Assembly (NCBI RefSeq): GCF_002077135.1
Contig: NZ_LDOS01000005.1
Coordinates: 248,001-312,000 of the forward strand
Direction: 5' to 3'
From: Metallibacterium scheffleri
Lineage (GTDB): Bacteria > Pseudomonadota > Gammaproteobacteria > Xanthomonadales > Rhodanobacteraceae
DNA: 64,000 bases
Both the position numbers and the translations under genes were made by a program. How positions within the stretch are numbered: position 1 is the stretch's first letter; every line of letters begins with the position of its first letter. This document shows positions 56,919 through 64,000 of this stretch, in pieces. The notes beneath the pieces are model-generated. The model saw nothing but the letters and a program-made list of their open reading frames with translations, did no database searches and was not told the origin of the DNA.

Positions 56919-58241
56919 TCACGCCTTGCCCTCGGCGTCGATGCGCTGCTTCATGCCCAACAAGGGCTCGAAGATCCAGTCGATCAGCGGGCGCTTGTCC
57001 AGTAACACGTTGGCGGTCAGCACCATGCCGGCCTTGAGCGGTTCGAGGTGACCATAAGCGCGCACGCGCTGCCGGCGCAGCGCCACCAGCACGCGGTAGA
57101 ACGAGGCTTTCACCGGCTGGCCGAGCAGGGCCGCAGCTTCGGTGGGGTCCAGCGCGCTGCGTGAGACCTCGGTCACGCGCCCGTGGCGCAGACCATACTT
57201 CTGGTAGGGGAACGCCTGATAGCGCAGCAGCACGGTCTCGCCGCGATGCACGAAGCCCACGGCCGAACTGGGCACCAGCAACTGCGCCAGCAGGTGCGCA
57301 CCCTGGGGCACGATGCTGAGCAGCGTTTCGCCGCTGGCCACCGACATGCCCGGCTTGATCACCAGCGCCGAGACCACGCCGGCCTCGGGCGCGCGCAGCA
57401 CCAGCGCTTGCTGGGTTTCGGCCTGGGCCAGCGTGGCGCGGTTCTGCGCCAGTTGGTTCTGCGTCGCGTGGCGCTGGCTGGCGGCCTGCAGCGGCAGTTG
57501 CGCCAACTGCGCGCCGGCATCGCCGCTCTGCTCGCCCAGCGCTTCGCGCTGGCTGATCAGCGATTTCAGTTGCGAGCGCGCATTGAGATCGGCCAGTTGC
57601 TGCTGCTGGATCTCCAGCGCCGAGACGTAGCCCTCCTTGCCCAGCGGCCGGATCTTGGCCAGCAGGGTACCGAGGCTGTGTACCGATTCCCGCTCCAGCG
57701 CGATCTCGCCGATGATCTCGCTGCGCTGCGCGCCCAGCGCAGCGATGCGGCTGCGCAGCGCGTCGGTCTGATCCAGCAGCAAACCCTGCTGATCGATGAG
57801 GTCGGCTTGCAGCTTGAGCTGCTGCGCCTGCAACTGTGCGATCTCGACCGCCGCCTCGGAACCCATGGCGGTGCTGCCGAGCGCGCCGTCGATGTCCAGC
57901 AAGGGCTGCCCGGCCTGCACGTGCTGGCCAAGGTGCACCGCGAGCTTGCGCACCACGCCGCTCTGCAAGGCGGTGACGTTGAGCAAGCCGGAAGTCGGCA
58001 CCAAGGTGCCGGGCACCGTGGCGCGGCGCGTGTACTGACCCAGAAATAGATACGCGACGATGGCGCCGGTCAGGATCAGCGCGGTGCCGACGACCAGCCA
58101 GCGCCGCGGCGGCGTGGCCAGGTGGATGTCGCCCAGCCACGCATCCTGATGCGCGCGCACCGCCTCGGCCCGGAACAGGCTGCCGGTCCCCTCCATTCCA
58201 GCGGCGTTGGCTGCTGCACCCATCCCCATACCCCTGCGCAT
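56919..58241 (-). CDS. HlyD-family secretion adaptor (CvaA-like)
   Basis: A 440-residue membrane-fusion protein with one N-terminal membrane helix (RRWLVVGTALILTGAIVAYL, about 46-65). A biotinyl-lipoyl half (GVVRKLAVHLGQHVQAGQPLLDI), a long coiled coil (about 125-270) and the second lipoyl half (LRAPEAGVVSALVIKPGMSV) follow. It connects the ABC exporter to an outer-membrane channel. Its stop overlaps the exporter GTG start (GTGA), so both are one operon. No outer-membrane factor is present in the window next to it. Confidence 0.9.
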   Translation of the reverse strand: MRRGMGMGAAANAAGMEGTGSLFRAEAVRAHQDAWLGDIHLATPPRRWLVVGTALILTGAIVAYLFLGQYTRRATVPGTLVPTSGLLNVTALQSGVVRKLAVHLGQHVQAGQPLLDIDGALGSTAMGSEAAVEIAQLQAQQLKLQADLIDQQGLLLDQTDALRSRIAALGAQRSEIIGEIALERESVHSLGTLLAKIRPLGKEGYVSALEIQQQQLADLNARSQLKSLISQREALGEQSGDAGAQLAQLPLQAASQRHATQNQLAQNRATLAQAETQQALVLRAPEAGVVSALVIKPGMSVASGETLLSIVPQGAHLLAQLLVPSSAVGFVHRGETVLLRYQAFPYQKYGLRHGRVTEVSRSALDPTEAAALLGQPVKASFYRVLVALRRQRVRAYGHLEPLKAGMVLTANVLLDKRPLIDWIFEPLLGMKQRIDAEGKA

Positions 58242-58544
58242 GCTGCGTGGCGCGCGGACCGGACAGATACAGTGGGTGCGAAGTCCGTGTCTATACCTAA
58301 TGGGCTGATGGGCTTATACGATTTCGCAAGCATAGCAAGCGTTTCGAGCGCGTAGCGCACAACGCATTGAATGTGCAGCACTTCAACGGCGTTCGGTGCG
58401 CGGATCGGCGTGTCGGCGCAAGGATCGCCGCGCGTCAGTCCCGGACTACAGCGCGTGGGGGAAGTCCTACACATGGGGCGGGATCGGAAGATTTCGCGTC
58501 AACGCGTGTTGCTGTTGCGGGTTGGTTGCCAAGGTCACCCGGTG
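58242..58544. other. Intergenic region between the exporter operon and an ISL3-type gene
   Basis: About 300 bases upstream of the HlyD gene. They should contain its promoter; no strong signal was recognised. The terminal repeat of the neighbouring ISL3-type element is expected at 58500-58545 but could not be defined. Confidence 0.4.
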
Positions 58545-59876
58545 CTACTCGAAATCGCCCGCTTCGAGCTGCCGGACCAGCACTTCGATGGACGGGCCGT
58601 ACTCGATGATCCGGCGCTCCGCTACCCGGCTTCTCGCAGTGGCCCGGGTGAAGTAGGCCATGCCCACGGTGTCCTCGCGCCGTGCGGCAGTTTCGAGGAT
58701 CCGCCGTGTCGCCTGGCGCGCCCGCTCGTCGTACAACATTCGCGCGCGCAGGACCTCGAAGCTGTAGCCCCGCCCCATGCGATGCATCAGCCGGGTCAGG
58801 CTGTTGGCCGATTCCGTGTAGGCATTGGTGATCCGGTTATCGAAGTAGGAAAAGACCTCCTCGTACCAATTGCGCATGGCCGTGGTCAGCGCCTTGAAGC
58901 CCTCCTGCAACTCAGGATCGATGTGGCCCCGCCAAACCTTGAACCGGGCCTCGGCATCGGCGCGGCTGTGCGCGTCCCAGATCGACAGGAAGCCCTCCTT
59001 GAGCGCGTGCGCGCGGTTGAGCTGCGGAAACCGGTCGAACCATGCATCGAGTTGCTGCATCGGCAGGGGATCGAGATCGTGCTGGCGCTTGAGCAGCAGG
59101 AAGCGCTCATCCTTCAGCTTGAGCCGCTCGCGCTCCGGCAACGTCGTGCGCAAGTTCTTGCGCAGTTTCTCCAGCACCTCATTGGCCATGCGCTGGATAT
59201 GGAAGCGGTCCACCACGATCCGGGCCTGCGGCAAGGTTGCGCGCACGACCTGCCGATAGACGTCGTACATGTCCATCGTGACCCACTGGATCCTGTCCTT
59301 GTCTGGCAGGTTCTTGAAATAGGTCAGGAGATCGGCCTTGCTGCGACTGGCGCGCAGATCGAAGATCGACTTGTGCTCGACGTTGGTGATCATGGCGCGG
59401 TAGGCGCCGATGATCTTCAGCTCGTCGATGCCCAGAACGCGCGGTGTTTCAAAGCGGACCTGCTGCGACAACCGGGCGACGTGGTCGGCAAAGATCTGGC
59501 GGACGGTCTTCGCGTCCAGGGCGGCCTCACGGGCCACCGCCGCAAACGTCTGGCTGAAACTGCGCGCACAGACGAACGCGACCAGGCGCGTGGTGGCGCG
59601 GCGCTTGCCATCCAGATCCGGGATCGGATCGAATGCGGTCTGCTTGCAATCCAAGCACCGATAGCGCCTCCGCAGGATCTGGATCCGCACCGGTTTACCG
59701 TGTGAAGGCGCATCACGATAGGTCTGCGGTTGCGCCCCGTGCCGATACAGCCGCGCACCCTGGCATCCCGGACACTGCTGGAGCGACTGCGTGCTTTCGG
59801 CTTCGATCGTGTAGGCATCGCCCGAATCGGTCACGGAGAGCGTGCGCAGGCTGGGCAACTGAAGAAAGTCGGTCAT
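58545..59876 (-). CDS. Second ISL3-family transposase
   Basis: A 443-residue transposase. The N-terminus has two Cys pairs (CPGCQGA, YRCLDCKQTA). The core reads RVLGIDELKIIGAYRAMITN, WVTMDMYDVYRQVVRATLPQ, IVVDRFHIQRMANEVLEKLR and NRITNAYTESANSLTRLMHR. It is clearly different from the ISL3 transposase at 53517 (other subgroup). The frame is intact. Confidence 0.92.
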   Translation of the reverse strand: MTDFLQLPSLRTLSVTDSGDAYTIEAESTQSLQQCPGCQGARLYRHGAQPQTYRDAPSHGKPVRIQILRRRYRCLDCKQTAFDPIPDLDGKRRATTRLVAFVCARSFSQTFAAVAREAALDAKTVRQIFADHVARLSQQVRFETPRVLGIDELKIIGAYRAMITNVEHKSIFDLRASRSKADLLTYFKNLPDKDRIQWVTMDMYDVYRQVVRATLPQARIVVDRFHIQRMANEVLEKLRKNLRTTLPERERLKLKDERFLLLKRQHDLDPLPMQQLDAWFDRFPQLNRAHALKEGFLSIWDAHSRADAEARFKVWRGHIDPELQEGFKALTTAMRNWYEEVFSYFDNRITNAYTESANSLTRLMHRMGRGYSFEVLRARMLYDERARQATRRILETAARREDTVGMAYFTRATARSRVAERRIIEYGPSIEVLVRQLEAGDFE

Positions 59877-60455
59877 GCCGGTTCCACAGTGAAATCCGAC
59901 CTACAGGCTAGCACGACGACGGCCGAGGCAACAGTGGAATCCTGTTTACAGAAGCGAATGACGGGCGCAGGAGCACACCCGTTCCAACACTTAAATCCGG
60001 ATACCCAAAAAAACCTGACACGCCCACTGCTTCAGTAGTTGTTGGGGTGGGCGTCCCTGCCCGTCTCCATCATTGCTTCTGCAATGAGTCTGACTCGCCG
60101 CTTCACAGCGGTGAAGGATTGCCACCCAAATGGCAGATCCCCGTCCACACCACTCTTCAGCTTCCTTGCCAGGACATCCATGCCCTACGTAACACTCCAC
60201 GGCATTCGTTCCTTATGGCGTCCATTCCGGCGATCCTCGCCTGAATCATCTCTTCTGTTTCTCACTGCGCCGGCGGGCGGTTTCGTCCTTGATCCATGTG
60301 ACCTTCCAGGTCAACATGGCCGCCGCTTCCCAATCCGCCCGCGCTAAATCCTTATTTCCTTGTGACGTGTCAGCCGTCCTGGCTGCGGTCCTTGTCTCAC
60401 TCCCTGCGACACCATCAGATCAACACATCTTGCGATTCCTGCAAGAGGTGCGCAT
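59877..60455. other. Intergenic region without a supported gene
   Basis: About 580 bases. Open frames on both strands are without recognisable character. A short segment AAATCCGGATACCC (about 59994-60007) recurs, inverted, at about 51069-51080, so part of it may be relic DNA shared with the DinG-like fragment region. Confidence 0.4.
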
Positions 60456-61694
60456 TTACTGTGCGTTCAGCTTTGAAGCCTTCGCTACAGCTGCGCTGAG
60501 CTGCAGTTGTGCCAGCTTTTGTGACTTGCCTTTGAAGTACACGGGCTCTGGTAGATCACCCCATTCGCCCCTGTTGTGCACCGTCGGTGCATCGGCGTCG
60601 AAGTAGGTTTCGACCAAGCGTCCACTGGACGTTGAGATCACCGCATCGCCCGACACGCCTTCGTAAATTGGGAAGTCGACGGCAACGTTGCATTGCGTAC
60701 TCTTCCAGGTCTTCCAGAAAACGGCCTGTTCGAGCAACAGCCGCGCCGGCGCACGGTGTACTTCGCGCATCAGAGGAATGCCGGTGAGGCGATCCAGTGC
60801 TGGCAGAACGCTCGCTGTCAGTGCGCGCAAAGCGCGATCGGTCGGGCTCCTGTAGAGCGCCAGCGCCGCCCAGTACGGCCCTTTCGAGTTCAGCTCAGCA
60901 CCGGTGACTTGGCGCTCGACATAAACCACAAAGAGTTCGCCGCTGCGCCCACGCAAGCCAACCCCTGATGGTTTTCCGGATTCGCCACCGATCACCTCAT
61001 CGACCATGCCAATGGAGATCCCAACATAGCCGCCAGCGGTTCGCGCAAGGTTTCGGACAGTTTCCGTATGCGCAAACTTGGCAATGCTGTGCATGTGCAG
61101 CAGGCCGGCCTGCTCGTAGATCTGGCCGTCATCGATCTCGACATGCTGGATGGCATCGCCCATCAGCGCCGCAGGCTTCCCGTCAGCCCGGAGGTAGCGC
61201 CCACGAACCTCTCCGCGACTCAGGTCGCATGCATCGATGCGGCCGAGCCCGGCACGGGTTAGTGCAGCGCGCAGGATCTGATCGAGCCGCGCATTGAGCG
61301 GTTTCCCCGTGCCGATGTAGGGCCTGATGGTCCATGGGGGATCGAGCGGGCCGCTGAGGTGGTTTGCGTCATGCTGTGATTCATGCGCGCGATGTTCGAC
61401 GGCCCGCGCAAAACAGCAGCCTGCCGCATGCTGTACGCGCCCGAACTGGAACAGATGGATCTCGGCGTGCTCCGGTTCTCGTGGCGCCATGAGAGCGGGT
61501 TCCTGGCTCTCTCCTGGGCAGTCGCAGGCGATCCACTGCCGCGCCGTCCTGATCTGCTTGAGGAAAGCGTGCGCTGCATCATGCTGTGATCGGGTCGGCT
61601 GCCGGGTCGAGAAATAGGTGGCCTTCAGCGCGCCCGCAACGTCTGTTGGAACAGGCCCGAGAGCTCGCTTTCTATTGTGAACATGCAGCGCCAT
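60456..61694 (-). CDS. Unrecognised Cys-rich protein of the integrative element
   Basis: A 412-residue protein starting MALHVHNRKRALGPVPTDVA. An N-terminal module has RQWIACDCPG (CxC), then QFGRVQHAAGCCFARAVEH, which together could bind a metal. The C-terminal part (YVGISIGMVDEVIGGESGKP, GLRGRSGELFVVYVERQVTG) is alpha/beta. I cannot name the family. It is 15 bases downstream of the SprT-like gene and probably co-transcribed with it. Confidence 0.62.
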   Translation of the reverse strand: MALHVHNRKRALGPVPTDVAGALKATYFSTRQPTRSQHDAAHAFLKQIRTARQWIACDCPGESQEPALMAPREPEHAEIHLFQFGRVQHAAGCCFARAVEHRAHESQHDANHLSGPLDPPWTIRPYIGTGKPLNARLDQILRAALTRAGLGRIDACDLSRGEVRGRYLRADGKPAALMGDAIQHVEIDDGQIYEQAGLLHMHSIAKFAHTETVRNLARTAGGYVGISIGMVDEVIGGESGKPSGVGLRGRSGELFVVYVERQVTGAELNSKGPYWAALALYRSPTDRALRALTASVLPALDRLTGIPLMREVHRAPARLLLEQAVFWKTWKSTQCNVAVDFPIYEGVSGDAVISTSSGRLVETYFDADAPTVHNRGEWGDLPEPVYFKGKSQKLAQLQLSAAVAKASKLNAQ

Positions 61695-61708
61695 CGATCC
61701 CCAACCCT

Positions 61709-62740
61709 TCAGTCAGACTGAAACGCTGGGCTTTTCGATGCCTCGAGCAGTTCCATAGCAACCTGATGGTCACCACACATCAGTCGGGCCGTTTTCTTCG
61801 CCCACGCCTGCATGTCGCACTGTGGACACTTGAACTTGTTCTTCGAGATGGTTGTCTTTTCGCCCCTCGACGTCGCCCTGGACATGACGATCAGCGGCTC
61901 CGGCTCGGCGCCACTCGGCTTGCTTTCCCTGCCACTACCTGCGGTTGTCGACGCTCCCGATGGACTGTACTCACGCGGCGCATGCGAGGTTGGATCACCT
62001 GATTGATCAGGTAATGCGCCCTGCCCGTCCCCGATCGCATCGCCTGGCTGTCCAAACGGAGTCCATGCAGCTGGGGGTGGCGCTGCTCCCGCTGCGGCTT
62101 CCCCGTCGTCGTCGCCTTGGTCACCCTGCTCAGCGTCCGGGTCGACGCCGACATCGAGCTTGCTCTTCCGCATCAGCTCGGCGCCCATCACTTCGCCTTG
62201 ATCGTTCGCGACCGGCGCCACTGGATAGCGATCAAGCCAGGTGATCTCGAACCCCGACTCGACCAGCACCTTGGCTGCCGTTTCGAACGGTCCATCTTTG
62301 ACGATGACGTGCTTGAGTTTGACGCCCGTCTTTTTCCCGCCAAGCACGCCCGTGGTGGTCGGAATCAGGCCCACGGCCTCCATCGTGTCCGCCCAATGCT
62401 TGTTGTGGTATCCCTTCCTGCCGGCTTTCCCGGCGGTAAACGTGCTGACGTGGACCATCTCGCGAACCAGCGTGCCGAGCACGTGAATCAGACTGCGCGT
62501 GGCAAAGGTCGCAGGATTGAGCCCGATCTCGTGCGTTGTCGTTTCGTCCCTACGAATGAAACGCTGAGCGGAGAAATAGCCCTCGGTATTGGGGCGCCGG
62601 TTGAGCGTGATGACGGGCTCCGGCAACACATCGCCGAACAGCTCACGGTTAAAATAACGGTAGGCTCTGACGAGCTGCTGGACCAACTCTTCGGTCGGGG
62701 ACGTCACGACGACGCGGGTCTGGATACCTGGATCAGCCAT
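61709..62740 (-). CDS. SprT-like zinc metallopeptidase variant
   Basis: A 343-residue protein from the ATG at 62740. The SprT-like domain contains LVQQLVRAYRYFNRELFGDV and LGTLVREMVHVSTFTAGKAG; the usual HExxH is here RExxH, so the first zinc ligand is lost. GYHNKHWADTMEAVGL is the following conserved block. The middle (about 220-290) is disordered. The C-terminus has a zinc ribbon (KFKCPQCDMQAWAKKTARLMCGDH region). The start overlaps the previous gene by eight bases. A catalytically weakened or inactive relative is likely. Confidence 0.78.
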   Translation of the reverse strand: MADPGIQTRVVVTSPTEELVQQLVRAYRYFNRELFGDVLPEPVITLNRRPNTEGYFSAQRFIRRDETTTHEIGLNPATFATRSLIHVLGTLVREMVHVSTFTAGKAGRKGYHNKHWADTMEAVGLIPTTTGVLGGKKTGVKLKHVIVKDGPFETAAKVLVESGFEITWLDRYPVAPVANDQGEVMGAELMRKSKLDVGVDPDAEQGDQGDDDGEAAAGAAPPPAAWTPFGQPGDAIGDGQGALPDQSGDPTSHAPREYSPSGASTTAGSGRESKPSGAEPEPLIVMSRATSRGEKTTISKNKFKCPQCDMQAWAKKTARLMCGDHQVAMELLEASKSPAFQSD

Positions 62741-63998
62741 GCCCGCGCTCCACGGCCGGTTTTGCCGCGGGAAGTTCAATCTGCACCCGGGCATTGAGAT
62801 CTTCTCGAACTGACCGCGCCAAGCTCCAGAGCGCCCTCTGTTGCTTTGGGTCGCAACGTGATGGATTTGCAGTCAGATCGAGAGTTCGATCGACATACAG
62901 CACGTGTCCGTGATCACCGACCTGATAGGTTGCTGTGTATCGGCCGACTCCGCCTGGCGCGATGACTTCGATGTCGTGCGGAGCCCGAATGGATCGGGCG
63001 CCGATCACGTTGATCTTGGTCTGCTCCTCGCGCAGGGTGCTTTGACAAAGGCCCGGCCCTGTTTGCGACAGGAAGTCCGCCATGGGGTGCAGGCTGACAG
63101 CTGGGCGCGGAATGCTGATCGAGAACCTCGAACCCGGCACAACATAGCTCGGATCGTTGATGCCAGCGCCATATACAAAGCGGACGTTTGGTGTGTTGAG
63201 ATCGCTGCTCGTGTGAATGGCCACATCGGTAGCCAGGACGCCGGCATAGCGAGTTATCCGATCGCGGAGACTCCGCAACGGACGCGTGAGGAACGCAAGC
63301 CGGCTCGCCTCTCCGAGTGCGCCGTAGTCGGCGATGACTGCAGTGCCAGAAAGATCGCCGTTTGGGCTGATGGTCAAACTGGTGCGCACGGCATCGGCCA
63401 TGGAGTCGATGGGATGAAATGGAATGCGGAGCAAGTCCACCCCACCATTCGGACCCACGCTGTAGCCGAACTTGCCGGCATCGCCCGGAGCGACTTCACC
63501 GATCGATATGAAGGGCGATCCGATGTCGAGCGGATTGCTGTTGTTGTTCGCGGCCAGCATGACCTTCCCCAGAAAGGCCGGCATCGGCTGCACCACCGGA
63601 TGCCAAAACAACGGCAGTCGTGGGACCATGACCAAACTGGTCGAAATGGCTTTGGCGCGCATGAGCGCCTGCAGCAGGATGACTCGATCCTGCGGGCTGC
63701 CATAGCGCGACAGGAGTATCTGCTGTGCGGACCGTGGCGTGGTGTTTTCCAGATCGAGCGGCAGATCGACCAGTCGGATGTGATCGTTGATCCAGGCGTA
63801 GTAGCGACGCATCAGGCTTGCGGGGTCGATGTCTCCTTGGCCCAGGGTGTCGGCCAGGTGTTGCAGTTCCAGGGTCATGCGCTCGGCCTTTTGAAGCTTG
63901 GCTGCGTAGGCCTTGATTTCCCTGTGTACCGATGGATAGATGCTGATCGCGAGGTACGGGCTCTTTTGCATCCGTTCGGACGGCGATGCAACGTCCAC
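62733..63998 (-). CDS. Transglutaminase-like domain protein, 5' end cut by the window
   Basis: 421 residues are visible; the frame is open to the window edge, so the N-terminus may lie outside. YYAWINDHIRLVDLPLDLEN followed by AQQILLSRYGSPQDRVILLQ and ALMRAKAISTSLVMV matches the transglutaminase-like domain of DUF3857-type proteins. The catalytic Cys of the GDCKD motif is replaced (GSPQD), so it is probably not an active enzyme. The rest is beta-rich. It overlaps the SprT-like gene. Confidence 0.62.
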   Translation of the reverse strand: MDVASPSERMQKSPYLAISIYPSVHREIKAYAAKLQKAERMTLELQHLADTLGQGDIDPASLMRRYYAWINDHIRLVDLPLDLENTTPRSAQQILLSRYGSPQDRVILLQALMRAKAISTSLVMVPRLPLFWHPVVQPMPAFLGKVMLAANNNSNPLDIGSPFISIGEVAPGDAGKFGYSVGPNGGVDLLRIPFHPIDSMADAVRTSLTISPNGDLSGTAVIADYGALGEASRLAFLTRPLRSLRDRITRYAGVLATDVAIHTSSDLNTPNVRFVYGAGINDPSYVVPGSRFSISIPRPAVSLHPMADFLSQTGPGLCQSTLREEQTKINVIGARSIRAPHDIEVIAPGGVGRYTATYQVGDHGHVLYVDRTLDLTANPSRCDPKQQRALWSLARSVREDLNARVQIELPAAKPAVERGHG

Positions 63999-64000
63999 CA

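Larger units (their letters stand above)
53291..56922 (-). pseudogene. C39-peptidase ABC exporter (CvaB-like), interrupted by ISL3
   Basis: A peptidase-containing ABC transporter from a GTG at 56922. The C39 domain has QSEAAECGLACLAMVACYHG (catalytic Cys) and LNHFVVLKAV with HDPAQGE (His, Asp). Six membrane helices follow, then Walker A GPSGLGKTTLAK, the signature LSGGQRQR and Walker B KILVLDEATS. The gene is interrupted at VLAHR by the element 53451-54790. After removing the element and one copy of the CGGTGCGCG duplication it reads AHRPETLASAQRVIDLSTLR and ends at 53291. The truncated product lacks about 50 residues after the H-loop, so function may be reduced but not certainly lost. Confidence 0.9.

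Noticed and set aside
54706..58140. One 1144-residue minus-strand protein
   Set aside because: The frame joins HlyD-antisense codons, the ABC exporter and IS sequence; the real exporter starts at the GTG at 56922 and is interrupted at about 54799.

Overview
The window is a high-GC, densely packed stretch of a Gram-negative proteobacterial chromosome or large mobile element. The copper and mercury genes, the hairpin repeats, the IS content and the codon bias fit an acid- or metal-habitat Xanthomonadales (Rhodanobacteraceae-like) bacterium. That is an inference; there is no rRNA or housekeeping marker in the window.

Region 1 (0.1-11.1 kb), copper island, all on the minus strand. It holds an EamA-type exporter with a histidine-rich tail, a CueR-like MerR regulator translationally coupled to a CopA/SilP-type Cu+ ATPase, and a CusCBA efflux system headed by a small secreted Cys/Met protein. 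A doublet of hairpin repeats lies inside the reading frame of cusB.

Region 2 (11.1-23.1 kb), IS elements and a mercury transposon. An IS5-like element with clear terminal inverted repeats is followed by IS110 and solute-binding-protein relics. Next comes a Tn3-family transposase gene cut in two by an IS4-family element with a 10-bp target duplication, a TnpI-like tyrosine recombinase, merR, and divergently merT-merP-merC-merA, a fourth small membrane protein and a second flavin disulfide oxidoreductase. merR, the recombinase and tnpA are packed as one transcription unit.

Region 3 (23.2-30.6 kb), stress and metal accessory genes: an ArsR-headed six-gene operon (membrane protein, glutathione transferase, Cys-rich mini-transporter, thioredoxin-like protein, CC-motif membrane protein), an outer-membrane barrel, YnfA, and an FTR1 iron permease operon with a cupredoxin and an outer-membrane protein.

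Region 4 (30.6-51.4 kb), integrative-element and defence island. It holds a HigB toxin with a HigA-ImmA/IrrE fusion, a KfrA-like protein with a perfect operator-like dyad, and a tightly overlapping four-gene operon (36.2-42.75 kb). That operon is the main discovery. Its first gene fuses a superfamily-1 helicase to a type IA topoisomerase Toprim module that stops just before the catalytic tyrosine. The third gene begins at what looks like the tyrosine motif (TTYSRS), and the fourth begins with the conserved AHPxxxPT block. It looks like a helicase-coupled topoisomerase IA split into separate polypeptides. Downstream are relics of TnpB, Fic, an MmeI-like restriction-modification enzyme and IS1595-like transposases, a second KfrA-like protein, a probable antitoxin/RES-toxin pair with a tyrosine recombinase, and a DinG-like helicase relic.

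Region 5 (51.4-58.2 kb): a low-GC Fic gene and a small membrane protein, then a double-glycine-leader peptide gene with its HlyD adaptor and C39-peptidase ABC exporter. The exporter gene is interrupted near its 3' end by an ISL3-family element with an 8-9 bp target duplication.

Region 6 (58.5-64 kb): a second ISL3-type transposase, then three minus-strand genes (unrecognised Cys-rich protein, SprT-like metallopeptidase variant, transglutaminase-like protein cut by the window edge) that may belong to the same integrative element as region 4.
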